Source: Neoscytalidium dimidiatum (Eukaryota; Ascomycota; Dothideomycetes; Botryosphaeriales; Botryosphaeriaceae). From it: DNA of 64,000 nt. Shown here in pieces: positions 11,430 to 23,225 of this stretch. A program made the position numbers and the translations under genes. Below the pieces are notes generated by a model, which was not told the DNA's origin, made no database searches, and worked only from the letters and a program-made list of their open reading frames with translations. The stretch lies in NCBI GenBank assembly GCA_037367355.1, contig CM074701.1, positions 2,976,001 through 3,040,000 on the forward strand, in the 5' to 3' direction. Each line of letters opens with the position of its first letter. Within the stretch, counting starts at the first letter, position 1.

Positions 11430-13270
11430 GCCGCTGCTGCCCTGGCGGGAGCGTGCGGCTGGCTAACAGGCTGTCAAGGCCGCTTTGGCGAACCTACCCG
11501 ACGACGACAAATCTAAGCGTAGCCGCCCGATTGACCACGTAGCTGCGGATGGGATGTACACGTATTGTACCTTTTCGAACTATCACCGTTAAGCGACTTC
11601 TCTTTTTTTTTTTTTTTTTCCCTTTTTTCCTTACTACGTTCCACTGGCGGCTTGTGTCGCAGACATGAAGGCGAAGCTGGTTGGTAAAGAAGCTGAAACT
11701 TGGCGCCGTGCCCTAGGCGCCTTTCTTTTCACTGAAGACGCGCGCGCGAAGGGGGCGAAGGAGGCTGTTGTTGTGGATCACACTCTCAGGCACAGCGACA
11801 GCGCCAGCGCCAGCGCCAGCACAGCCACGCTTGTTCACTGACTTGACGCCAGCCGCTTTTGTGCCCCACACGGCCCTAGTCTCCACAATCCCCACAGCGG
11901 CGCCAGCAACAGAGAGGAGGGAAAAAAAAAACAGCAGGTGAGATGTCGTGACCGATTTTCGGAAATGGACGATCGAAGAAGCACACCGTCGTGCATGCAT
12001 CAGATCTCGCCGCCATCACATCATCTGATCCTCGCATCAGCGGTGCGGCCTCGTGGCAGCTCGCGAATAGTCGGTGACCTCATTTTCTTCACCGTTGATT
12101 GGGATGATGATGATGATAGGGGTTTTTGTCATCATCCTCGAAGGAGCAGGCGGAGCTGAAAGAACATTGGCAGCGCGGCTATGCCGGCGGTGATCGTCAG
12201 GGCTCAGCCCTCAGAGCCATCACCTACTATCAGCAGCAGAATTAGCGGTTCTAGATCTGCCCAGTTTGACTTGTCGGTCGCGGCGCCGCTGCATGCCTGA
12301 CTCATTAGGCCGCGCAGCTTTTGGTCTGCTCTGTGCGATTGGGCCGCCCGCAATGGGGAATACGAATGCGCGATTGTGGGACCGCGAACGACGCGCTTTC
12401 ACCGTATCGGGGGAGACCAGCCAACGTCGAGCTTCCGCGTTCAGCAAAGCGGCGGGAGGGGGGGGAGCTCTTTGCATGTCGCTCAATAATCGACCGTGGG
12501 AATGCGTCGAGAAGGGCGCGCACGCTGTTGAGAGGGATGGTTGATGGTAGGAGAGTGAGAAAGTAGAATTGCTTCTTGGGTATCTAAGTGATGGTCTTTG
12601 TCCTCGGTCCGCCTGCTTGCTCGCGCAAGTCTGTCTAGTAGCAAATAAACTCCAAATATTCACCCATTCGGTTCCCGCTGAAAATAAACCCGATAAGAGT
12701 GCCGCCCAAGCCGCATGATGCATGACAAACATGTACAAAGGAAACGTTTCAGTCGTGCTTGAGCTGTACAGTCTCAATCGCGTCGTACCTCACCCAACTC
12801 CAACTCCCGAAACCTGCTCCTCCATTCCGTAGCGCAAATGATTATTTGCATTGAATCTCCTCACTCCATCCTCTTTCTCCTCCGATTCCGTCTCGTCCTC
12901 GTCTTAAGGCGGATGGTGGCGCAGGAGCAAGTAAGCCTCAGCCCCAAACACACCCCCCGGCAAAGGGGGCCGGTGGCTGGCGATCCTGCCGCGGGTAAAG
13001 GGGGATTCATCCGTCACCAGTCCGATAAAATGTCCAGAAATAGGACAACCTGCGTCGGCCACTGGTTGGGACCCCGTTCGATGGTGAAAATGAAAACGTG
13101 ACAACTTTTGGTCGACCACTTCAACCGCTCTTGGCGGGAGTGATCGTGGCGGCAGTGGCAGTGGTAGTGGTAGTGGCAGTCGCAGTCGCAGAAGGCTCCA
13201 TATGGCATGCGCAGAATAACTTTTTCAACCCAGCCGTGAGCCAGGCGCAGAGGACACTCCCGCAACCGAG

Positions 13271-14044
13271 TCATACGACAGCGCTCGAGCGGATGATGGC
13301 CGGCTTCGCAGCGTTGTCGTGGGCCTTGGTGCTGAAGATGGAGGCCAGCTGCTTGCGCATCTTGGAATTCCGGGGGCTGATCTTGGGGCGGCAGTCCTTG
13401 CCAGCGCTGTTGCTCCGGCTGCGGGGGCGGAGGAAGTGGTGTTCGCGGCATGGCTTTTCGCTGACGCTGATGCCGCCCTTCTTGGAAGCGTTGGCGGTCA
13501 GTGGGCGGGCTCTGCTCAGCGGCTTGGGCTCGAACTCGACGTTGATTACGGCGGTGGGCTCGGAAGATGCGCTGTTGGGCCGGTCGACGGCGCTGGGGGA
13601 GTAATCGCCGAAAAACCGCGGCTCGCCATTGGGGCCTAGGGTGTTGTCGGAGGGCGTGTCGGGCGAGTCAATTTCCTGGACGGTGATGGTGCAGTCGGAG
13701 GCATTGCCCTCTTCTTCCTCGGCGTAAGGCGGCAGCAGCTCGTCATCATCCTCGTCGACTTCAAAATCCGAGCCGAGGATACGGGTGGGGATCTGGCTGA
13801 TGGTGGTGGTGGTGGTGGTGGTGATGGGAGCCGGGGTGATTGCGTCCGGGTCGTTCGCAAGCAGGTCAGCGTTCATGATGTTCTGGATCTGTTGGCGGTA
13901 GCGCTGGGCCATCGTCAGGCGGTACTGGTCCATTGGCGAAGCGTCCGGCGAGGGCATTGGCACGGGCGAGACGGCCATGGTGGCCAGTTGCCTTTGAGTG
14001 TGGGCGGGAAGGTTAAGGACCATGGCAGGCGGTGCTTGCCTCAT
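13271..14044 (-). CDS. Disordered hypothetical protein with acidic patch and poly-Thr run
   Basis: An intronless frame gives 257 residues from the ATG at 14044 (starting MRQAPPAMVLNLP). The frame stays open upstream to an ATG at 14305, which would add 87 Ser/Thr/Pro-rich residues. I prefer the inner start because the upstream part looks like leader. Visible features are a Gln/Arg-rich amphipathic stretch (MAQRYRQQIQNIMNADLL), a seven-Thr run, an acidic block (DFEVDEDDDELLPPYAEEEE), and a basic Ser/Arg C-terminus (FLRPRSRSNSAGK, ISPRNSKMRKQL) with likely nuclear-localisation and phosphorylation character. No domain is recognised. Steady coding character across the frame and clean codon use argue that it is real. 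The 5' flank reaches about 3.2 kb, unusually long for this window. Confidence 0.65.
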   Translation of the reverse strand: MRQAPPAMVLNLPAHTQRQLATMAVSPVPMPSPDASPMDQYRLTMAQRYRQQIQNIMNADLLANDPDAITPAPITTTTTTTISQIPTRILGSDFEVDEDDDELLPPYAEEEEGNASDCTITVQEIDSPDTPSDNTLGPNGEPRFFGDYSPSAVDRPNSASSEPTAVINVEFEPKPLSRARPLTANASKKGGISVSEKPCREHHFLRPRSRSNSAGKDCRPKISPRNSKMRKQLASIFSTKAHDNAAKPAIIRSSAVV

Positions 14045-17000
14045 TGTGGATGGCGGTTGGGGTGAAGCGGACTCCAAGGCGGGTGGAACAACAATTTTTT
14101 TTATATGCTCCGACAGGGCGAGGTTGGGACCGGCGAGGTGGACGGCAACAGGGCAGGGTGTTTGGTTGGCCGGGTGTTGGGTGGAGTAGTCCGACGGCTG
14201 AGCGTTTGTTGTATGGAGTAGAGTGCTGAGTGTTGGGTAGTGCCGGATTGAGCAAGCTTGTTGCAAACGGCAAGCAGAGGTGCGGGACGGGGAGGGAGCA
14301 GGCAACTCTTATGTCTGGGATACAGAGCAGAGGGTGTTCGGCGGGCGGGCTTAGCACGGAGTTCGGAAGTGGCTTGTGATGGATTGCTCGTACGGGAGGG
14401 CCGGGGTGTTTGCTCGGGCGTGTGAGGGCCGGTGATGCGTGGAGCCTGCGGGCTGCAGGCTGCGGACGGCGGACTGGGTGATGCAGGCGGTAGCGGTCAG
14501 CAGGCGTCTGACTGGAACTGACTCGGCCGGGGCGCGCTGGAAGGCTGTCGAACACACACACGCGCGCACCCTCACGTCCGGACCCAGGCCTTGGTTCTTC
14601 TTGTAATGATCGCACAGTCACGGCGCGTGGTCCATGGCGCGCTCGCAGCCCGGCCCACGTCATCATCACGGGCGCTCACCAGCAAGCGGGCAGCGCCCAG
14701 CAGCGCCAGCAGCCTGCTCTTGGGCGCTGGCGGCAGGATTCCTGGACTGCGCTTCCAACCTGATGATGAGCAACCCGAGCCCGAACTGCAGGGAGGGCCT
14801 TGGCCGCGGAGCGGCTGTCGATCCGTGCTCGGCCCTTCGTCCTTCATCAGCGCCGTTTGACGCCTGCCAGATCCAAGGCCGCCAGGCGCTGCGCAGTTCG
14901 CTCGCTCGCGCTGGCGCTGGCGCTGGCGCCTTCGGGCTCGCGCAACGCTCTCCGGCGCGATGCTACCGAGCTTCAGACCAGAGACCCTGGCGCTAAACCG
15001 GCTCCATTGTTGCATTTCTGATTTCTCATATTTTTTTCCTCTTCGGTTTCGGCGCTCAGCGCTACGCCCGACGATGACTCCGCAGCGAGCGATGCGCTTA
15101 CATCAGAGCGAAAGCGGCGGGCAGGAGCAGCAGGAGCGGCGGATGCAGCGCAGGCATGCAGCGTCGAGGCGAAACGGATGCGTGCGGCGGCGAGAGTGGC
15201 AGGATGGGAATCTACATTGCGCGTCCGGAGCCGGCACAGCCAAAATGCCGCGACGGTGCCGCGCCCTGCCGCTCTCGTCGCGCTCTCGTCTGCTCCCGCC
15301 CCCGCACCAAACCACCCATCGCTCTTCGACTCTGTCACGCAACTGCTGCGCCTCGCGATGCGGACGCCGGCGGATGCGAAGGCCTCGACCTGCGCCGGAT
15401 CGCTCGCCTGTCCGCGCTGGCATGAGGATCGCACGCGGGGTGCTCGACGGGAACAGCAGGTGAGCGCAACAGGCGCGCTGGCAGTGGGTCGCGCGACAAA
15501 GGGCGCGCGCATGGTCCAAGGGCCGAAAGGGCGGGAGGGCCTGCCAGCTGCCGGCTGCCAGCTGCCAGCTGCGACTGCCCGGCGCCGCAGCGTTGCGCCC
15601 GACCCGGCATCGCCAGGCAGACTCAGGCGGCTTGCGGCGTCTCAGGCACAGCTGCCGCCGCCGGAGCCGCGACAGGGACACGCGCCGGCCTCTGCTTGAC
15701 CTTTGACGTGGCTAGTGACAGGCCCAATTCAGCGCCAGCAGCAACTGATGCGCGGCCATGTCCGCGCTGAACAACTGACGGCCGGTGCTGCGTCAGCCCT
15801 GCCCGCCCTGCCAGCCCTGCAGATGCCCTGAGATTGCCCAATCACTGCACCCGCCCGACCGTGGTTCGCCCCGAAGCAAAACGCTCCTTTGGCGCTCGCA
15901 TGATGCTGCTCCTGCCGCCGTGCTCTGCAATTATTTGCGTGCTCTATTGCCTGCCATTGGCCGCCGGGCCAGCGCATCTTCCGCCTCCCCTCTCTCTCTT
16001 CTCTCTCTCCCTCTCTAGCTGCATTTACCCTTTTGGGCTGCTCTACTGTGTGTATTGGCCCTCTGCTATCCATGGTTTCGTTTCCGCCTCGCATGAACTC
16101 GGCCTTCACTTGACTCCCGCCATCCGAGCCTGTTTCCTCCGCCCTGCTGTTTTGTTTCCGTCCCGTCTCTGTCCATGTCTCCCAAGCTCTCGTCCTGTCT
16201 TCGACATGCCCCTTTCGTCTCGTGTCTGCTCATCTCAACTTCCATTGTCTTCTATTGCACACCTTGTTCGCCCCTTTCATTTCACCCTACTCGTCGTCTT
16301 CCAAGCCTTCAGCCCCTTTAACACCGAGTGCCAGCCGCGGCCATTGAAATGATAGCGAGTGGCAATCATCTCGCATGCAGGCGAGGCCATCGCCCGAGCC
16401 GGTGCCGGTGGCCTTACAAGACCTGCTGCAGGCGCGGAACAAGTACCGCCGTAACGCTGGTTTTCGGCCTCAGGCCCTTTAGTAATCACGCGCCGTGTGC
16501 TTGTGGCCTGATCATGTACCCGCGCAGAACTTTTCTCGCCGTCAAACACAAACGACTACACACGGGCGAAATCTTCGAAGTCTTGCCGTGAAGTCTCTTC
16601 ACCCCGTCGGCAACTTTGCAGTGAAAGGCATCTCCTCCGTGTGTGCATCACCACCACGCGGGAGATCGACGTTCGGTCCTTTTTTCGGCAACCCACCCTC
16701 TGGCGTAACTTGTCCAACTTCACGCTTCAGGCCATTCTTCTGTCGCCGACGTCTGTCATCACTGCTATTTTCGTGCCTGACCCCGGATGACACAGAACGG
16801 CTCGCTTATGCCAAGCTTCTTACTTTTGTCAGCCCCGATCGCACGGGAGTGAGATACAGACATGCAGTCAGTCGTAGCCACTGGAATTGCCCGAGGTCCA
16901 GGTCACATCTATGGAAGAAAAAAAAAAGACGGTGCGATCCTTCTAGCATGATACTATAGGCTTACATCATTCTACTCCCACATCCTGAATGTACCTCACC

Positions 17001-17291
17001 CAGTTCCCAGGCAGAAAGTGACGAACAGCATGAGTAGCGCATACGATTCCATTTGTGACGTATCCAACGTCAACCGTACTCGGTATCTAACCAGAACAGC
17101 TCCATCTTATAGTTACAATCTATTTCATTGCAGCATGACCCAATCTGACCCAACAGACTACCCTTGGTAATCAACACCTGGTCACCATCCCCACATTCCA
17201 AATTCCCCACAAGAGGAGGGGAAAGAAGGGGAGAAAAAAAAAATGGCCATCGAACACCACGCTGAGAAAAAGAAAAAAACAATCATTCCCC
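14045..17291. other. Long 5' flank with CT-rich tract and short tandem repeats
   Basis: This is a 3.2 kb stretch between the start of the disordered-protein gene and the 3' end of the metalloreductase. It contains a GCGCTG hexamer array at about 14908-14930, an AGCTGCC heptamer array at about 15541-15572, a (CT)n-rich tract at about 15990-16016 and a long pyrimidine-rich run up to about 16320. The pyrimidine runs would suit a rightward transcript leader, yet no rightward coding exon follows. Numerous open frames on both strands overlap and none shows a domain. Confidence 0.45.
15541..15572. repeat. AGCTGCC heptanucleotide tandem repeat
   Basis: About four to five slightly diverged copies of a 7-bp GC-rich unit stand in tandem in non-coding DNA. 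Confidence 0.75.
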
Positions 17292-20089
17292 TCACCACCC
17301 AAACGTCTCCATATGCAGCACAACCTTCTCCATCGCGCCCTCCATCACCCTGCCTTGCAGCCCGGCCACCACGTTCCCCAACTCGATCTTCAGCCCCTCC
17401 GGCCCGCAGCCCATCACGAACGCGCGCCCGCCCCGCCGCGACGATGACGACGGCGACACCAGCGCCGGCACCAGCTCGGCGATCACGGGGCGCTCGTACC
17501 TGACGTTCAGCGCGCTCGTCTTCTCGAGCGCGCTCGTGCTGCGGTGGTGGTGGTGGTGATGATGATGATGATGATGATGATGCGAGTGCCGCGAATGGTG
17601 CCGGCAGCACTGCTGGCAGGGTCCGCCGGCGAAGAGGACGCGCGAGGGCGACGAGCGCGGCGCCGCCTGGGCTGAAGTGTCGGGGATGAGGTTGCTGTAC
17701 AGCGACGAGCTGTTGGAGGCACGCGGAGCCGAGGACTCGCTGATGCGGATCGTCTCGGCGGACGACCAGCGCGAGCGGTCGGCCTGGGCGGCGCGCGTGG
17801 CGGGCGTGTCGCGGAAGAAGGGGAGCGGCGGGGAAGAGGGTGGCGGCGGCGGCGGCGGCGGCGGTAGCTGTTCGAGGAGGGTGTCCGTCGACGTGAAGTC
17901 GACCTGCGTTGTCGTCGGCGGGGTGTATATGGCGGTTCCGGCACCACCACCGCCACTCGCAGCGCTGGTAAGCGTCGCCGGCGGTGCGATTGACGTCTGG
18001 CTGGCCATGGCCGAGCTGGCGGGCGTCTCGCGCTTGCCAGTGACGTAGACGTCGACGACGATGCGGCCGGGGACGTCGACGCCGACACCGTTAGTGCTAC
18101 TACCACCACCACTGCTTCGACGCGAGCTGGCCGCCGTGCAGATGCCGCCGTCCCGCCACGCCCGCGCCCTCGTCGCGCCCTCGTTCGCGTTGGCGACGGC
18201 GCGCTCCAGCTCGCCGCGCACCCAGCCCACCCACGCCTCGTCGCGCACGGTCCAGACGAGCCGGACGTCGCGGACGGCGCAGGCCTCGCGGCTCATCGTC
18301 ATCGTCGCGGCCGCGTCGGGCGGCGGCAGGAGCGCGGCGTCGCGCATGCGCGCCGACAGGTCGAGCGCGTGGGGCAGCGCCGCCGTGATGCCCGTGCCCG
18401 CCGCGATGAGGACGACGGTGTCGAACGTGCGATGGAGCGGGCCCGTATACGTGCCGTACGTGCCGTCGACGATGGTGCGGATGGGGGAGTAACGTGGGGG
18501 AGAGGGTATCCTTTGGGGCGAGGAGGAAGGGGAGAACAGGGGCTGCAGGGTTTGGGCTTCGAGGTCGGAGGGGAGCGAGGAGGCGTGTTTCTCCTTCTCG
18601 GGCAGGAAGGGGATGTTGTACGTTGAGGAAGCAGTGGAGGACTGGCCGGAAGTGGCTGTTACGGGGTGTTGGTGAAGGGCGGCGCGCTCGGCGAGGGATT
18701 TCGTGAAGCCTGCGTGGGCACGGATGAGGAAGACCATTTGGTTAGGCTCGCTGGGGGAGGCAGATGGGATAGATGCGATGGTGAATGGGTGGTTGCCAAA
18801 GATGGAAATTCGAGGCATGCGGATGTAACTGTGCCTGCCGGGCTTCCAGCGAATACCGGCGGGGACATCCACGGTAAGCTTTGTGATCTTGCCAGGCAAC
18901 TGCTCAATCTTGGTGGGGAAGCCTCCAAGAGCGCCGTTCCATCCGCACTTGCAAAATGGGTTTCCACGAAGGAAGGATCGGTTTCGATGGGCGATACGGA
19001 AAAGGTTGGAGAGGACGAAGATGCCGACCGTTGAGTAGATGTAGATGGGCTGTGGATCATCAGTTTTTGGCCGACTCGGATCGAGGTCAACCGAGGACAC
19101 ACTTACAGATGCGTATTCACCCTTGATATGCCACCAGAGGATACCAAAGAACGCCATGCCAAGGATGATGTGGGTGAAGGCGAAGAATTCGTAATACCGG
19201 CGCCGCACTGCAGGTATGGAGAGAATCATCATTACGAGGAAGATGAAGTAAAGAATCACGCCAGACAGCTTCAAAATATCAGCGATTGAATCTAAGACAA
19301 GGGGTAACATGCTTACCTCGCGCCTCTTCCAAATGAAGAGCTGAGCAAAGTAGTCGTATCCTCCATCCTTGATAGGAGCAATGATGTGTGGTACCTAGTT
19401 GAGTCGATAAGTACCTTGTCTTTAGTGTAACAAATTGACTGGCTTACTGTGTGGATGGTGGCAAGAGCAAACACAACGCCTCCCACGTATCTGTGGAAGA
19501 TGTTGAGCTCGGCGTAAGAGGCTCCCGTCAACCATGTGATGATGTTGACCTTCCCAGCCAACGCGATAAGCAAAGGCATGAGAGCTGAGATGGTCATAGC
19601 ACACCTGACTGAGAGAGGCGGAGATCCATAGCGGAAGCGGGAGCGTAGATACGGCTTTTCAGGGAATATCAAACAGGTGAAGAAAATAGTGGAGAGTGCG
19701 AAGAGCGCAAAGAGACCAAGTGACGGCATGCCGAGTTTTGCCCATCTCCCGGTGAAGCGTCGGTATGCTATTGACCGGTATCTTGCTGCAAGCTTGTTCG
19801 TCCATCGTATCCGTGGTGTGCTGCCACTTGCTCTTGGCCGGGTGAAGTAATCTGTAATAATGTGCATATAGTGTGCTGCAATAAAGATGACTAGCCAGAA
19901 CAGGTAGTAACAGAGAGTCCAGTATGAATAATCGATCTGGCTCATCAGAGGAATTTCCTTTTCTGATTGGTTCCATCCGGCAGCAAAGGCCTCGCATGAT
20001 TTGTTCATGCAGTTCGAGTTTGTGATGGGAAGGTCCGAGTAGGGTACTCCGCTTGGCAGCGGATCATTGGGCCAACGGTTGGGAGCCAT
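17292..20089 (-). CDS. Ferric-reductase-type transmembrane metalloreductase (FRE/FREA family)
   Basis: Four exons (19448-20089, 19317-19394, 19107-19268, 17292-19049) with introns of 53, 48 and 57 bp keep the frame and give 879 residues. The protein passes electrons from NADPH through FAD and two hemes across the plasma membrane to reduce Fe(III)/Cu(II) before uptake. Seen in order: several transmembrane helices; the paired heme-ligand His in FHRYVGGVVFALATIHT and in FTHIILGMAFFGILWWH; the FAD motif HPFTIAS (about 381-387); the NADPH motif AGTGITAALP (about 511); and the C-terminal MGCGPEGL motif. Family members are usually 550-800 residues. The excess here is disordered insertions between the FAD and NADPH motifs and after the latter, including proline, serine and 13-His runs. 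Two HGATAR-type GATA motifs (20167-20172 and, inverted, 20336-20341) lie upstream, compatible with but not proof of iron-responsive GATA control. Confidence 0.93.
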
Positions 20090-21416
20090 GGCTGATTAAA
20101 GGATTATTGAGGCGAGGGGTCTGGATTGCACAAAGGTGCTCTGGATTGCTAATGCATGAGACGTAGTGATAGATATAATATGGCTTCATTTGCGTACATC
20201 TTCCCGTCCGCTTTCAAGTGCCGACCTCCTTTGCCATCGGATACGAGCTGCATAATGCTTGTGATGAACAGCAAAGGACTGTTCTTTGCTATTCCGATTG
20301 GCATCGACACTGATTGCTGCTGCGGTCTCACCTGGTTATCGAGGATAGCCCTGGTACGTACCCTTCTACCCGTGGATTTACCTTCAGCTCACCACCTCCG
20401 CAGAACATCCCATGATTTCGTCGTATACACGCCGGCAAGCCCCTTCAAGCTTGTATTCCTCCACCGATGCGGCCTCAGCACCACGGTAGTTGACGGCATT
20501 TGCATTTAGCTCTCGGATTGAACGCAAATTTTTGGAATTGGGCGGAGTCGGCCGGTCCGGAGCGTTGCACACCCTTGGACTGCGGACGCGTACACTCTAT
20601 GGACCCTTCCGGTGACGTGATGAGATTGTTGGCTTCCGAGAAAAGTATCAAATTATCCCCTCCGCAGGCGATTACGACCAAGGCTGCACAGTCGTGTTCA
20701 GTGGGCGAAATTCCAAAGTTAAGAACAGCCGCACTAACTTTATCCGAGGCGACGAGCTAATTTTGGAATGGGAAGCAGATAAACTCGCGAACGGCCGGTT
20801 AGTTGCCGTGACAGGGCAGCCTTAGAAAGCTTAATTGGGAAAGCGACGTCCAGAACAGATTGTAATGCGTCCATCATATCCGAGTTCGAAACTTGCTCTC
20901 CGGCATCTCCCAGCACTCGTATTCATCGAGTCGAACACGTCAAGCAAATCAATATCGCCACCGACACGGCGAGGATAACTTGTGAAAGACCTCGAAAAGT
21001 CGGTGGGTTCGATGCTGCAGATCGTGAGAACATATGTCGGATTGAAAACTATGACGAACAAAACGGACGACTGTTCGGAAGGCGACAAGCAATAAACAAC
21101 GGGCCGAGTAAACATTAGCACTAGTAAGCTTCTACGGTAAGGCTGTGCAGCCCACTGTCCGAATTCTGGCGTTCTCGACCTGTAATGGTCCTTGAAGGCA
21201 TGGCCAGAGCTTCCTTATCAAGGGCTACAAGACAGAGTTGCTGGTAAGGTTTCGACCGGAAGGCTGGCTCAGCCCAACACATATTGACCTGAGATAATTG
21301 AGTTATTCTGGACACTCAGTCCCCATGCATTTTTTTTATTTGCTGCCCTTCTGGCTCTGTTGTGTAAAATTTTACACATGCTCGGTCCGCGCCGGTAACC
21401 CCTCGGCATTCCAAAA
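20090..21416. other. Intergenic: metalloreductase promoter, 3' flank of methylcitrate dehydratase
   Basis: 1.3 kb, rather AT-rich. TGATAG at 20167-20172 and inverted CGATAA at 20336-20341 lie within 260 bp of the metalloreductase ATG and match the HGATAR consensus of fungal GATA factors. Such hexamers are common by chance. No gene is seen. Confidence 0.35.
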
Positions 21417-23225
21417 TTAGTTCTTGACATAGAGGTCAACGTACTTATCAACTTCCACCTGCTCCAACTTGCTCTGGTCCGTGCCAAGTTCGATAAGCTC
21501 GTTCACCTTTTGTTCCGAGTAGTGCGGGGCGAGGTGAGCCTTGTACTTGGCCAGAATGTGAGGCTTGGCCTCCTCTCTACGCAGCTTATGACCCAGCGGA
21601 GCTTCCACAACCTCCTCGTCAAGCGTGGTTCCATCCTTTAGACGGACTGTAAGGGCATTGGAAATGGTGCGCTTCTCGGGATCGTGGTAGTCTTTGGTGA
21701 ATTGCGGGTCCTCGACGCAGGTGATGCGCTTACGGAGAGACTCAACCAACTGTGACGTGGCAGCCTCACTACCGTCGGTGTAATCGCTTGCCTCAAGACG
21801 ATCGAACACGAACATGGTAGCCACCATGTACTAAAGTATATATCAGTGCTGATCTCAATTCCGTGAACATGAGTGGGTCTACCTGAACGCAGTGATCACG
21901 GTCGGCGAAATTGTCCATGGGCTTCAACTGTTTATCTATAATGCGGATGCAAGCCTCGTGGGTCCTGTTTGTCACGCTTTCGATATCCTCAGCAGTCTTG
22001 CCCATCGCCCTCAACTTCTTGTTCAGACGTTGGGCAGCCTCAATGGCGGTCTGAGAGTGGAACTCGGCTGGTTTAATTAGCGGGCTACTCGCGTTACTTC
22101 GGACACGAGCGGCTTACCAGGGTAGGAAACCTTGAACAGAACATTCTCCATGATGTAGCTGCCATAGGGCCGCTGGAACTCGAATTTCTTACCGCCAAAG
22201 TTGACGTCGTAGAAGCCCCAGACGGGAGCAGAGAGCACAGTGGGCATTCCACCCTCGCCCTTCAAAACCTTGAGAACAAGGTTCACCGCTCTCTCACAGG
22301 CATCGCCTGCAGCCCATGACTTGCGGGACATTGTATTGGGCGAGTGGCGGTAGGTGCGCATAGACTGACCGTCGACCCAGGCCTGGGTGATGGCGTCTCT
22401 GGTCTGGGCCTCGTTCAAGCCGAGCATCTTGGATACGACGGCAGTGGAAGCAAGCTTGACAAGAACCACATGGTCCAGGCCGACCTTGTTGAACGAGTTC
22501 TCGAGGGCCATGACGCCCTGAATTTCATGAGCCTTGATCATAGCCTCCAAGACATCCTTAATCTTCAGCACCCTTCCATCACCCAATTTCCCACCAGCAC
22601 GATTTGTGCGCGAAATCCAATCAGCAACAGCGAGGATGGCGCCGAGATTGTCAGAGGGATGACCCCACTCAGCAGCGAGCCAGCAGTCATTGAAGTCAAG
22701 CCAGCGGATCATGGCACCAATGTTGAAAGCACCACGGACCGGGTCGAGCTGGTAGGGAGTGCCGGGCACGCGGGTGCCGTTGGGAACGACGGTGCCGTCG
22801 ACAATAGGGCCCAGCAGCTTGGTGCATTGAGGGAACTCGAGGGCCTTCAGACCGCAGCCCAGAGTGTCGAGGAAGACCCAGCGGGCAGTGTCAAACTATG
22901 ATATAACAAAGTCAGAACTAATCGGGATAAGTGTGACAAAAATGCTTACGGCGAGGTCCGAGTCAATTTTGTAGTTGTGCACGTAATTCGCAATATCGAC
23001 AACCTCAGGATCGAACTCGTTCTTGCCGGCCGGGACGGCGGTGGCATTGTCGCTGCGAGTGGGCATGCTTGTGGAAAAGGAGGCCCTGGGGGCACGAAAC
23101 GCGACACAGGGACGGAGTGTTTGCGCAACAATGGGACGGGAGGCTCTGATAGAGCTGGCGATAGCTGGCCGCGGGCGAAGAGTGCGGGCTGCGTGACGGC
23201 AGAGGCTGCTGGTGAGGGCCGACAT
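21417..23225 (-). CDS. 2-methylcitrate dehydratase, mitochondrial (PrpD family)
   Basis: Four exons (22950-23225, 22118-22895, 21883-22067, 21417-21830) with introns of 54, 50 and 52 bp give 550 residues. The enzyme dehydrates 2-methylcitrate to 2-methyl-cis-aconitate in the methylcitrate cycle, which clears toxic propionyl-CoA from odd-chain fatty acids, Val, Ile and Met. The MmgE/PrpD fold shows in [44 protein letters not shown], the motif [16 protein letters not shown] and [16 protein letters not shown] [13 protein letters not shown]. The N-terminal ~55 residues are rich in Arg, Ser and Ala, lack acidic residues and end near FSTSMPTRS, a good mitochondrial presequence. Length matches fungal orthologues. 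A Zn2Cys6 factor is transcribed divergently about 2 kb away. Methylcitrate synthase and methylisocitrate lyase are not in the window. Confidence 0.95.

Larger units (their letters stand above)
8915..13270. other. Long intergenic interval with simple repeats
   Basis: About 4.4 kb without a supportable gene. It holds an A15-type run near 9819, a (GAGT)7 microsatellite at 10056-10084, a (CTG)10 tract near 11398-11427, a T17-type run near 11606, and a GCGCCA hexamer array near 11793-11822. Several 80-190 codon frames on both strands overlap and change character abruptly. Nothing resembling a conserved domain or a consistent exon chain was found. Confidence 0.45.

Noticed and set aside
17677..18492. 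Two plus-strand frames of 120-145 codons within the metalloreductase
   Set aside because: Antisense to the disordered insertions of the reductase; low complexity only.
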